From NCBI RefSeq assembly GCF_000831645.3, contig NZ_CP012559.1, forward strand, positions 2,108,001 through 2,172,000: 64,000 bases of DNA, in the 5' to 3' direction. The DNA comes from Companilactobacillus heilongjiangensis. GTDB lineage: Bacteria > Bacillota > Bacilli > Lactobacillales > Lactobacillaceae. Made by a program: the position numbers and the translations under genes. Positions 51,086 through 59,657 of this stretch are shown here, piece by piece; position 1 is the stretch's first letter, and each line of letters starts with the position of its first letter. The notes beneath the pieces were generated by a model. It searched no databases and had not been told where the DNA came from. It saw only the letters and a list, made by a program, of their open reading frames with translations.

Positions 51086-52846
51086 CTACCTGTCAATCGA
51101 CAATGAAAATGGAGCCGTGGCACCAATCGAACCCGTAGCTGAGGTAGTCACTTCTGACCCACCGTTAAAACTGCTTTTAACCTTGATAGTATTAGGATTA
51201 ATCGTTGAAACCTTCGAGTACCAAATTTCACCTGTCACTGGTATAGTCTCTGGAACCTGATCCAGACTGCCGTAATTCACTGTTCCCGAGGGATTCGTGC
51301 TGATATTCAATGAATCGACATCAATCACGAAATTGGGTGCCTTATCATTAATAATAAAATTATCACTGGCAAACTTGGCCCATGACTCACCAACTTCAGT
51401 CTGTCTATCCACCGAATTAACCGTTGTATGTAGAACAATTGTGGCTTTTTTATTTGTATCCGACAGGTTTTGTAATAACTGATGTTGAACATTATTGTTG
51501 GTGTATTCCGACAGCGGAATTTCTTCCACATTGCCAGCATCATCGTTGTAAATAACCGAACCAGAGTGGAAAGTGACTTCAGACGGCAAATTCATACTTG
51601 CCAAAATATCCGACCACTCCTTGGCCCCACTTTCATAATTAAGGTTATAAGTGAAGTCCAAATCATCCCCCACATCGACATGATCACCAGCAGAAATCGT
51701 ATAATTTTTCGTCACATTCTTAATTGAGGCACTGGTATCACCAGAAACAAATGAAGGAATTGATTCGAAAACAATCAGATTATTCTCCATAAATTGACCA
51801 GTTGAACCCGTGAAGCCCCAGCGCAATTTATTACTGTCACCCAGCTGAAAATGGTTCATATTAAGGACAGTCGAAGCGGCTTTAACAGGTGCCTTGTATG
51901 TTCCATCAAGATTCTTGTCGTCATAATCGAACGATAAAGTATGGGTATCATGAGTAAATTTAACCGTCATATGATGCCATTGTGCATCAGTCAAATTCAT
52001 ATTATCAAATGACCCTCCAGTAGTTATGGTGGCCTCTTCATTCTTATGATTCATCGAAAAATAATGTTTTTGATCGACTATTATATCGACTATTTGGCGC
52101 AAATATGTTGATTCTAAATCAGGGTAATTCATTCCGATATGCTGAGAAGTTTTCCCGGCGTCAAATGAGACACCTTTACCATTAATAGCCCCAAAGCTGA
52201 CTAGATTATTAGCAAAAGTATCAAACTCAATTGCATAGCTTTTCTGAATACTTGTCTTAATAAGATCACTCGTCATATTATTCGCATTCTCGTTGTCAAA
52301 ATCAGCACCCCAAACTCCAAGCGTTTCACCATATGCAGGGTCTTCGTTAAACATGGAAATGGCGCCTAATTTTCGATCATCATTTTGGAGAACGAAAGCC
52401 ATTCCATCACCAACTTCTTTAGGCTGAGCGGAATTCACAGGCCTACCAAAATACAGCCACATTGACATCGTTTGGTCACGTGAAACATCAATATAGTTTG
52501 CTTCATCGATATTACTCCAGATAGCACCCAACTGATTAAAATCATTGGTAACTCGTAGTATACCGGTTTTATCACCAGCACTTTGATTACGGTCAATAAC
52601 CTTAGCAGCATTGACGTTAAGTCCTGGATAATTATTCATATAAAACTCACCCAACCTAAAAGTCGGATCAGAAATATCCAATCCTCGTGGAGCCGTGGCT
52701 AGTGCATTAGCTAAATCAGCCGGATCACCTGACGTGGTATCAGCCCTAACTTTTGTGTAATTGCACGCTGCAATTGTGGTAGTAATTACAGCAATAAACA
52801 CAAAAAATATGAATACTTTTATATTTATTTTTTTATATTCCCCCAT
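51086..52846 (-). CDS. L-type-lectin surface protein, cut by in-frame TAG
   Basis: A 586-codon frame with a signal peptide (MGEYKKINIKVFIFFVFIAV..., cleavage near VRAD) and a bacterial L-type lectin domain (about 40-350) with SMWLYFGRP, GDGMAFVLQND, LGVWGADFDN and AIEFDTFANN. Beta-rich repeats follow. It ends at TAG (51086-51088) in the context AGG-TAG-AAA, after which the same frame continues into a WxL domain. The full gene was about 758 codons. Unless the amber is read through, the protein is secreted without its wall anchor. GAAGGGTG precedes the ATG. Confidence 0.8.
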   Translation of the reverse strand: MGEYKKINIKVFIFFVFIAVITTTIAACNYTKVRADTTSGDPADLANALATAPRGLDISDPTFRLGEFYMNNYPGLNVNAAKVIDRNQSAGDKTGILRVTNDFNQLGAIWSNIDEANYIDVSRDQTMSMWLYFGRPVNSAQPKEVGDGMAFVLQNDDRKLGAISMFNEDPAYGETLGVWGADFDNENANNMTSDLIKTSIQKSYAIEFDTFANNLVSFGAINGKGVSFDAGKTSQHIGMNYPDLESTYLRQIVDIIVDQKHYFSMNHKNEEATITTGGSFDNMNLTDAQWHHMTVKFTHDTHTLSFDYDDKNLDGTYKAPVKAASTVLNMNHFQLGDSNKLRWGFTGSTGQFMENNLIVFESIPSFVSGDTSASIKNVTKNYTISAGDHVDVGDDLDFTYNLNYESGAKEWSDILASMNLPSEVTFHSGSVIYNDDAGNVEEIPLSEYTNNNVQHQLLQNLSDTNKKATIVLHTTVNSVDRQTEVGESWAKFASDNFIINDKAPNFVIDVDSLNISTNPSGTVNYGSLDQVPETIPVTGEIWYSKVSTINPNTIKVKSSFNGGSEVTTSATGSIGATAPFSLSIDR

Positions 52847-53049
52847 AAAATCACCCTTCTCAAATGTGATTTATATACGATATGTCTATTGAATTGTAAC
52901 AAATAAAGAAATATAAAATTAATCGATTCATGTAAAAAATAATTCAATAAAATGAATGGATTATTATAATTTATTTAGTATTTTTTATTTATATAGCCAA
53001 CATTCTTAATGAATTTATTAATAATATCAAAATAATAAATAATAGATTA

Positions 53050-53952
53050 GTCGGAAGTGCTGAGAATATTCACCCGCTGTGGGTGTGGCGTTATGGCTTT
53101 AGCCATTACACCACCGGGCGTGTTTGGAGATTTGCCGTACTTTGGCAAAGCTTCAAACCGAGGTTCGAGACCGCACTTCGGCTCGGACCGGTCCGCAGTG
53201 CGCCCGGCATGGGCGTTAACTAGGAGGTGAAAGTCCTTCGTGAGCCGTTGTAGTCGGAATCACTAGCCAGAGGCAAGGGTGTCCATCGTGAGGTGGAATC
53301 TGAAGGAAGCCCGAGGCAAAGTACCGAGCTGATGAACAAGAAGTGGCTATAAGGCTGGGCTTGTCGGACAAGAGTGCTGCGCAACTCAAATCCTATAACT
53401 ACGAGTGACAGGTCAAGTAAAGCCAACAGCTACATGGTACGAAAGTTAACGTTCTTACCCGGGGAGGTCTCTGTCATATGACTGGCAAGGAAACGGAATG
53501 TATCCTACAGTCAAATCAGGTAGTGATACCTGACTGAATGATAGAGAAGTCAGCAGAGGTCATAGTAGTCGCGTTGCGACGAAGGACTGAACATTAATTG
53601 TTCTAATCAATACGGGAAGTGGAAGTGTGCGATAATCGCAGAAAACGGAACTAGTTTCTGGCCCACTGGGCGCGTAGCACTGATTCTGGTGAATGTTTGA
53701 TTAGAAGAGACATCTTATTTGGCTGAGCCAACCTTAAGTGATGATAATCTCAATGATACTTACGGATGGACTGAACCAAGATAAAAAGACAAATTCTTGG
53801 CTGATAAATATGGCCAATGAGATTTGGACTTACCAGGATGTCTAATTAATGAACCGCCGTATACGGGTCCGTACGTACGGTGGTGTGAGAGGTCGGTACA
53901 TAAAGTACCTCCTACTCGATTAGCAGGTGAATATTCTCAGCCCTGGAGACGT
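53050..53952. repeat. Family A palindromic element, copy 12, split by a group II intron
   Basis: The left part (53050-53197) has GTGCTGAGAATATTCACCCGC and the inner GTGGCGTTATGGC / GCCATTACACCAC hairpin. The right part (53921-53952) has GCAGGTGAATATTCTCAGC. Joining across the intron gives GGTCCGCATAGCAGG, exactly as in uninterrupted copy 9. Confidence 0.88.
53198..53920 (+). mobile_element. ORF-less group II intron
   Basis: A 723-nt ribozyme. The 5' end GTGCGCCCGGCATGGGCG is the bacterial group II intron consensus. Near the 3' end, domain V reads ACCGCCGTATACGGG-TCCGTACGTACGGTGGT (53853-53884) and domain VI follows, ending CGAT. The DIV region (about 53600-53840) has no reverse transcriptase, which would need about 1.2-1.8 kb more. 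Mobility would therefore depend on a maturase elsewhere. Boundaries are fixed by reconstruction of the interrupted repeat. Confidence 0.9.
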
Positions 53953-54137
53953 CCAGTTTAAACATTTCTTTTAAATATCGGATAATATCCTATGATTGTC
54001 CCATTAAGTATTAGTATAATAGGAATAAGTTATTTGCCATGTTAGTTAATATGCCGTTTTAAATGAATTCAGAAATACCAAGGTCACACATTAAATCCTT
54101 GAATTATTAACATAATTAACTCATTTAAGGAACACTA

Positions 54138-54328
54138 GTCGGAAGAGCTGGGAAATATTTGTGTGCCGTGGTAGTGGAATAAGTACGAGAAATTTTTCCC
54201 ATACTTATTCCACCGGGCGTGTTTTGAGACTTGACGAATTGTGTCAAGGCTTCAAAACGAGGTTCGAGACCGCACTTCGGCTCGGACCGGTCCGCACAGC
54301 TTGAGAATATTTCCCAGCTCTTCCGACG
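54138..54328. repeat. Family A palindromic element, copy 13
   Basis: Outer arms GGAAGAGCTGGGAAATATT and AATATTTCCCAGCTCTTCC pair perfectly. The inner hairpin is GTGGAATAAGTACGAGA / TCCCATACTTATTCCAC. The core is on the minus strand. Sequence is close to copies 2 and 4. The 53953-54137 gap shows no gene. Confidence 0.9.
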
Positions 54329-54389
54329 GCATATTTAACTAACACACCACAAGTAACTGCGTTATATATTAGGGGAAAGGTATCAACTA

Positions 54390-56333
54390 ATGAAATCCAT
54401 TTCTATAAAGAATAAATATCTGCGGTTCCTGCTAATCATCATCATTGCAGCCATCACCGCCGCCTTGTTTGCTGGAGTCAGCTACATTGCACTCTATCAA
54501 ACCGAATTTTATCACCACTCCATTTGGACTTTCTTAGGCCCAAGTGACAACCGATTCCACATGATGCGTATTGAAGGTCTCTATCAATCCATCCTGCATC
54601 ACAACTATTTTCCACTCGTCAACATGTCCTTTATGGAAGGCCTCGGATATATCTCGAATATCTTCTACTCTGATTTTCTGATATATCCCGCAGCCTTCAT
54701 GCGTTTGATGGGCTTTACACCAGCGCAGACAATTGTACGTTTCTACCTATTACTAAACTTCCTAACATTCTCCGTATCATTTCTTTGTTTCTTCAAAGTT
54801 TCCAAGAAATATTGGAACAGTTTAGTTTTCAGTTTTGTCTACACGTTGGCTAACTACCGACTCCACGATATGCTTTTCCGCCACGATCTCGGTGAAGTGG
54901 GAGCATTCGTCTTCCTACCTATCGCAATTTTAGGTATTTATGAAATTTTTTATGGTGAAAGAAAGCGCAATTGGTTATTTCTAGCCTTTGGTATGACAGG
55001 AATCATCTATTCCCACGCTATTTCGCCAATTTTGGTAGCAATCACAATCGTACTAATCATGTTGTGCCAATTGCCTGAACTCAAAGTTCACCCCAAACGT
55101 CTACTTTCACTGATTTGGGCAGCGGGTGCCTCGGGGCTCATGAGTGTCGGTTATTTCTTGCCCATGCTTGAGCAATTGAAGCACACCACCTTACGTTTGA
55201 CCGAGAGTAAAAGTATCCTTCCAGCTGGAGCCGACAATTTAGTCGATTACTTCCACTGGAGTATCAACAACGTTATCAACAAGCCAAATATCGGGGTCGT
55301 TCTCTTATTGGCAGGTATCGCCGCCCTAGTTTCAATGGGTAAAATCGAGAATAAAGCTGTCAAACATTTTGCCGGTATTGGTGCCATTATGTTCATCTGC
55401 GGAAGTAAAATTTTCCCATGGGTAATGCTCAACAAGACACCTTTCAAGATGATTCAATATCCATGGCGTTTCGATATGATTGCCACTGTCCTCTTAGCAA
55501 TCTTCATCGCCGCCGACCCACTGCACTTGCTCAAAGGTAATCTGGTCAAAGCAGCTCTAGTGGCTTTCGTCACATTACTAGCAATTTCAGCCAGTTATCG
55601 GATGGTCAATGGCATGTCAACTGCCATGGTGCCATATTCAGAGTATGACAAAGCATCGCCATTCAGTATCGGTGGTGGTCAAGAATACCTACCCGATGGT
55701 GCGGATGTCGTACCATTGGAAGCTGAACCACAGATGCCAACTATCAAAGCTGGTAAAAAAGCCGAGATAACCAATTTCAAACGTGCTGATACCAAGATGA
55801 CTTTCAACTTTACCAATGCTAGGAAGACAGTCATCTCCGTTCCAGTCATCGCCTACTATGGTTTCCAATCCAAGGAGTCCACCGGCAACGTTTCGAAATT
55901 GACTATGAATAAGAAAAATAACGGACTCGGTGAAGTGACAGTCAGCGGCAATGGTAAAGTAGTGATTGATTACTACGAAACACACGTCCAAAAGACCGCT
56001 CGCCACTTCTCATTCTGGGCATTAGTTGCATTTGTGATTGGCTCAATCTTCAGTATGTTCAATTTCAAATGGAGCAAGTTCAAGCCACGGGCTATTGAAA
56101 TGAAGAATAAGTTGGCTGAAAAAAAGGCAGCTAAAGCTGAAGAATCAGAAGAAAAAGTAGAACCAAAGGATTCCACAGAATCTGAAAATTCAAAAGAACC
56201 AAAGGAAACTGCCGACTCCAAAGAAACTAAAGAATCTGAAAAACCAAAAAAATCTAAAGAATCCGCTGATTCCGAAGAACCAGCTAATGATTTCAAAGAT
56301 GTTGATTCAGAAGATAAGCAAACAAAAGAATAG
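54390..56333 (+). CDS. YfhO-like polytopic membrane protein (intact paralogue)
   Basis: A 647-residue membrane protein with about 12 helices (10-415), an extracellular beta-rich domain (about 420-535), a final helix (about 538-560) and a long Lys/Glu/Ser-rich cytoplasmic tail (about 575-647). Blocks GPSDNRFHMMRIEGLYQSI, NIFYSDFLIYPAAF and NYRLHDMLFRHDLGEVGAFVFLPI are shared with the repeat-interrupted gene at 48.2-50.1 kb. The family is annotated as YfhO-like or GT-C-like and is linked to lipoteichoic or glycolipid glycosylation; the substrate is unknown. AGGGGAAAGG lies before the ATG. Confidence 0.85.
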   Translation: MKSISIKNKYLRFLLIIIIAAITAALFAGVSYIALYQTEFYHHSIWTFLGPSDNRFHMMRIEGLYQSILHHNYFPLVNMSFMEGLGYISNIFYSDFLIYPAAFMRLMGFTPAQTIVRFYLLLNFLTFSVSFLCFFKVSKKYWNSLVFSFVYTLANYRLHDMLFRHDLGEVGAFVFLPIAILGIYEIFYGERKRNWLFLAFGMTGIIYSHAISPILVAITIVLIMLCQLPELKVHPKRLLSLIWAAGASGLMSVGYFLPMLEQLKHTTLRLTESKSILPAGADNLVDYFHWSINNVINKPNIGVVLLLAGIAALVSMGKIENKAVKHFAGIGAIMFICGSKIFPWVMLNKTPFKMIQYPWRFDMIATVLLAIFIAADPLHLLKGNLVKAALVAFVTLLAISASYRMVNGMSTAMVPYSEYDKASPFSIGGGQEYLPDGADVVPLEAEPQMPTIKAGKKAEITNFKRADTKMTFNFTNARKTVISVPVIAYYGFQSKESTGNVSKLTMNKKNNGLGEVTVSGNGKVVIDYYETHVQKTARHFSFWALVAFVIGSIFSMFNFKWSKFKPRAIEMKNKLAEKKAAKAEESEEKVEPKDSTESENSKEPKETADSKETKESEKPKKSKESADSEEPANDFKDVDSEDKQTKE

Positions 56334-56341
56334 TTCAAACT

Positions 56342-56374
56342 AAAAAGGCCTATCCATATGGATGGCCTTTTTGA
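56342..56374. terminator. Terminator after YfhO-like gene
   Basis: AAAAGGCCTATCC-atat-GGATGGCCTTTTT, eight bases after the stop codon. Confidence 0.88.
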
Positions 56375-56503
56375 GTACTATAAGGTAGAATGAAAGCGCC
56401 AAAATAAGCGGTATTACCATTGAACAAATCTGAGACAACTACCACAGTTACAATGTTCAGATTGCTAAAGTAGATGGTAATCCCATAAGAGGAGCTGGAC
56501 AAC

Positions 56504-56746
56504 ATGAAAGAACCGAACGAGAAAGAAGTCAAAGCTAGAAAAATCAAGGACACCAAAGTGTTTGATATTCCTAAAGAAATTAATCCAACCGATGGTATCT
56601 ATGTGGTATTTCAAGGACGCCACGGAGACATAGTCTATAGGCCTAAGCGTCCAAATGTTTTCAAGGATCCCACATTCATCAAAGACCACGACTTCAAACA
56701 AGAAGAAGCTTTTCATGACACACTCAAGGGTAATGAAGATATCTGA
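56504..56746 (+). CDS. PemI/MazE-like antitoxin, apparently orphan
   Basis: An 80-residue protein resembling the PemI-type antitoxins of lactobacilli. VKARKIKDTKVFDIPKEINP (about 9-28) and IYVVFQGRHGDIVYRPKRPN (about 32-51) form the AbrB/MazE-like swapped hairpin. The acidic C-terminus would bind the toxin. No PemK/MazF gene follows; the next gene, 54 bp on, encodes an XRE-type protein. GAGGAG lies 9 nt before the ATG. It may partner a toxin elsewhere or a non-standard neighbour. Confidence 0.6.
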   Translation: MKEPNEKEVKARKIKDTKVFDIPKEINPTDGIYVVFQGRHGDIVYRPKRPNVFKDPTFIKDHDFKQEEAFHDTLKGNEDI

Positions 56747-56800
56747 TAATTTATGTGAAAGTATTTTACCAGTTATCGATTTCTCCATGAGGTGAAAAAT

Positions 56801-57232
56801 ATGAATGTAGAACAAAGAGAGTTTTATAATCCCGAAAAAGGAATAACTGAACTGTATGAAAATAAGTCATTGGAAGAAAAAGTTAAAGTAAAAGACATAG
56901 ATGATCTAGTAGTACTTCACTACTATTGGCAAGATTCCGATGGCGAACTCTGGAATAATTTTGACGACCCTATGGAAAATGTTAGAAATGATTTTTCCGC
57001 TTACAGGTCTCGTGTCGGCTTTATGCAACCATGGGAACTAAAGAAATTAAGAGAAGCCATTAAAATGACCGTTAGAGAATTTGGAGATTGGACTGGATTG
57101 GGATACGGAAATATTTCAAAAATAGAAAACAATCAAAAAATCCAAACCAAGTATCAAGATAGAATATTTCAATTAACTAGAGAAAAGTTCAACGCTACTG
57201 GTCACATTTCAGATAAAGAAACCAATTTTTAA
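56801..57232 (+). CDS. Protein with C-terminal XRE/MqsA-type helix-turn-helix
   Basis: A 143-residue protein. Residues about 78-125 form a helix-turn-helix (LKKLREAIKMTVREFGDWTGLGYGNISKIENNQ) like those at the C-terminus of MqsA-type antitoxins and phage-type repressors. The N-terminal 75 residues (REFYNPEKGITELYENKS...VVLHYYWQDSDGELW) match nothing I recognise and lack the MqsA zinc Cys. ATG at 56801 has GAGGTG upstream, preferred over GTG at 56792. It could form an atypical TA pair with the preceding PemI-like gene. A terminator follows. Confidence 0.65.
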   Translation: MNVEQREFYNPEKGITELYENKSLEEKVKVKDIDDLVVLHYYWQDSDGELWNNFDDPMENVRNDFSAYRSRVGFMQPWELKKLREAIKMTVREFGDWTGLGYGNISKIENNQKIQTKYQDRIFQLTREKFNATGHISDKETNF

Positions 57233-57251
57233 AAACAAAATTTTAGACAAA

Positions 57252-57289
57252 GCAAAAAGCCAATCCGCAAGGATTGACTTTTTTTTGAG
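57252..57289 (+). terminator. Terminator after XRE-type gene
   Basis: AAAAGCCAATCC-gcaa-GGATTGACTTTTTTTT. The 57290-57465 stretch beyond it shows no gene. Confidence 0.85.
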
Positions 57290-57465
57290 TTATCGAATTA
57301 CTTAATGATTTTATTTTTGAGCCCACAGCTTCCGCTGAATATAAGAATTCAACGGGACAATAAAAGCCGTGGTAGTACGGATTAATTTCCAAAATCAGCT
57401 AATGTGTATTAATAAAATATATAATTCTCTGCACCAAGATTTATATAGAGCCTAAAAGATACACA

Positions 57466-57873
57466 TTATTGATTAATAATTTCGTGCAAAACAACTAGAG
57501 CTGGTAAAGCCTTCAAGATCATCGCGAACTCCAAAACGGAGTCAGTATCATCTCGTTGTTGCAAATACAGGGCTAGTTCCCCTGCGGAAAGAGGATGTTG
57601 AAAACACTTCGAAGGAAACTTGGTTAGAGCTACAGAAAACGAAACGTCTTTGAATGGGGACAACAGAAATTGATTATCTGGATTACATAGCAACGACAAC
57701 CATCGATTGAAGTGTTGCAGCTCCAAATTATCTAAATCAATTGTGGCCAACCCCAAAGTGTTAATTACCTGGACGAATCGCAACTCTTCCAAGAATTCCA
57801 TTGCAACTTTCATGTAGGCTGCATCGACTGTGTTTAATGGACGTACATCGGACATTTGTTCGACAGCTTCCAT
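57466..57873 (-). CDS. Hypothetical helical protein
   Basis: A 135-residue soluble, mostly helical protein without signal peptide or membrane helix (MEAVEQMSDVRPLNTVDAAY...). It contains two Cys and a Phe/Leu-rich central part. GAGG lies about 9 nt before the ATG, and a GCACC/GGTGC hairpin lies about 30 bp upstream. No family recognised; it is alone between terminators. Confidence 0.55.
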   Translation of the reverse strand: MEAVEQMSDVRPLNTVDAAYMKVAMEFLEELRFVQVINTLGLATIDLDNLELQHFNRWLSLLCNPDNQFLLSPFKDVSFSVALTKFPSKCFQHPLSAGELALYLQQRDDTDSVLEFAMILKALPALVVLHEIINQ

Positions 57874-57942
57874 CTAGCTAGACCTCTTTCGGGGTTATTT
57901 GCACCCTTTGTGGTGCTATTTAAATATACCGTATTGAAAGCA

Positions 57943-57972
57943 AAAGAGATACCGCCAATTTGCGATATCTCA
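57943..57972 (-). terminator. Terminator of substrate-binding protein gene
   Basis: GAGATATCGC-aaattg-GCGGTATCTCTTTT on the minus strand, directly after the stop codon. Confidence 0.75.
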
Positions 57973-57979
57973 AAAAAAA

Positions 57980-58951
57980 TTATTTAATATTTTTTATTTT
58001 AATTGTATGTGCTTTGTAGCTAATTTTACCTTTGTATAGCTTGTGATTCTTGGCATACTTGAAGGCACTGTTGAAATCAGACTTCTTAACTTTATGAATC
58101 TTCTTGAAACTAACATCCAAGTCAGTTAAAACCTTGGCACCCTTTTGATCAAAGTTCATCTTGTTAAGAGCAGTACCGGCCATACCGTAACCGCCAGACT
58201 TATCAAGCATCTTAATCTCTTGGTTCATAGTATCAACTAGGATTTGCATTGAAGAAGTATTCTTCTTAGCAAAAGCCTTATTCATAATCAAAATACTACC
58301 GTTATTAGCAGTCATCTTTTGACGATTCAAAATCTTACCGCCATTAGCTTTAGCAGAACTCATCAATGGATCTTCCAAAACAGCGGCATCAATTGAGCCA
58401 GCTTTCAAAGCATCCACGCGGTCTTGCATTGAAGCAACTTCTTTGACCTTGATACTTGAATACTTCATCTTATTCTTCTTTAAAACGTCCAATAAGTATT
58501 GTTTAGAAGCATCCTTCTTGTCGATAGCAATCGTCTTACCCTTGAGACGCTTGATTGACTTGTACTTCTTGTTGGCGACTAAACCACTGTAACCAGGCAA
58601 AGCACCAGCAACCTTCCAGTCAGCATTAGCTTTCTTGCTAACAAGTCCGGCATAACTAACTAAGTTAGTAACCGCAGCATTAACAGTACCATCCTTAATG
58701 GCAGCATCTAATTGTTCGTTAGAGTCGAAAGTCTTTGTTTCAACTGAAATATTTTGGTGAGTGAAATCACCAGCAGCATCGGCCATTAGAGCTGGCAGAG
58801 AGGCTGTATTCTTCAATACACCAATGGTAATCTTCTCATCAGCAGATGTATCGGCTGCTTTCGCAGTACCAAGGCCCATAAATGGCAATGTTCCAAAAAT
58901 CAAAAGAACGGTGGCAATAATAATACCAATCTTTCTTAATTTACGTGACAT
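57980..58951 (-). CDS. NMT1/SsuA-type ABC substrate-binding protein
   Basis: A 323-residue exported periplasmic-binding-type protein. A signal peptide ends near GTAKAAD and there is no lipobox, unusual for a Gram-positive binding protein. The mature part has ITIGVLKNTASLPALMADAAG, LPGYSGLVANKKYKSIKRLKGKTIAI and DALKAGSIDAAVLEDPLM, matching the NMT1/THI5-like family that binds sulfonates, pyrimidine precursors or similar ligands. The C-terminal 50 residues are very Lys-rich. No permease or ATPase gene is adjacent, so it is an orphan. AAGGGAG precedes the ATG. Confidence 0.82.
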   Translation of the reverse strand: MSRKLRKIGIIIATVLLIFGTLPFMGLGTAKAADTSADEKITIGVLKNTASLPALMADAAGDFTHQNISVETKTFDSNEQLDAAIKDGTVNAAVTNLVSYAGLVSKKANADWKVAGALPGYSGLVANKKYKSIKRLKGKTIAIDKKDASKQYLLDVLKKNKMKYSSIKVKEVASMQDRVDALKAGSIDAAVLEDPLMSSAKANGGKILNRQKMTANNGSILIMNKAFAKKNTSSMQILVDTMNQEIKMLDKSGGYGMAGTALNKMNFDQKGAKVLTDLDVSFKKIHKVKKSDFNSAFKYAKNHKLYKGKISYKAHTIKIKNIK

Positions 58952-59078
58952 AAAAAAACTCCCTTGTCTTTATATTAACAACACTACTTAATCATAAGAC
59001 ATTGAAGTACTTTATGCCAGATTCCTAGTAATTCTTAAACGAAATACAAGTGAATTCTTAGATAAAAGATACTCCACT

Positions 59079-59657
59079 TTAATTTTCATCCATAATCTGA
59101 TCAAAGTGTTGTACTAATTGGGACATATTAATATCAATTTTTGCCTGCAAATATATCTCATCCCATAACTCACGATGTTTGTTATAAAAATTGGGCCCTT
59201 CTTTTTTCCATGTATCATCAGCCGTCCAAGAGGCGCCTAGTATTCCTCTTTCTCCTGTATGTTCCAAACAATAATTAAGATTTTTAGTAATTAGTTCCAT
59301 ACCTCGAGGGGTGAACCAATCAACCTCAAAAGTATCAATTATAAATAATATAAACTCCAAAAGGGAACTATAGGAGCTAAAATTACCATTTCCTCCAGAT
59401 TCTCCTCTGTAATACTGCATAACGATCACCAGTGTTTTATTAAAAATAATGTTTTGATCTGCTTCAGCTTTTCCATGTTTCTTTAAATTTTTAAAACAAT
59501 TTTTTATATCTTTGAACATTTCAGGCTTAAAAGATTCACTGAATTTTAAATAATTATTGCGAATAATTATTGAATACGAAATCAGCGTAATCTTCACACG
59601 ATTCAGACTCTGAAGAAAGTTTCTCAACACTCTCAACAAATTTTTTGATTGACGCAT
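59079..59657 (-). pseudogene. C-terminal part of frameshifted SIR2-domain gene
   Basis: A frame whose in-family part begins about 59570 and encodes about 165 residues (NNYLKFSESFKPEMFKDIKN...VQHFDQIMDEN). It is the continuation of the SIR2 gene: removing one copy of the 13-bp duplication at 59549-59574 joins FVFNNY directly to LKFSESFKPEM. The part of this frame upstream of the duplication is spurious. The domain is helical, of unknown family, and probably a sensor or effector-regulating part of the defence protein. Confidence 0.75.

Noticed and set aside
53220-53426. A 68-codon minus-strand frame inside the intron
   Set aside because: It lies in the ribozyme domain I and is antisense; it has no similarity to intron-encoded proteins.
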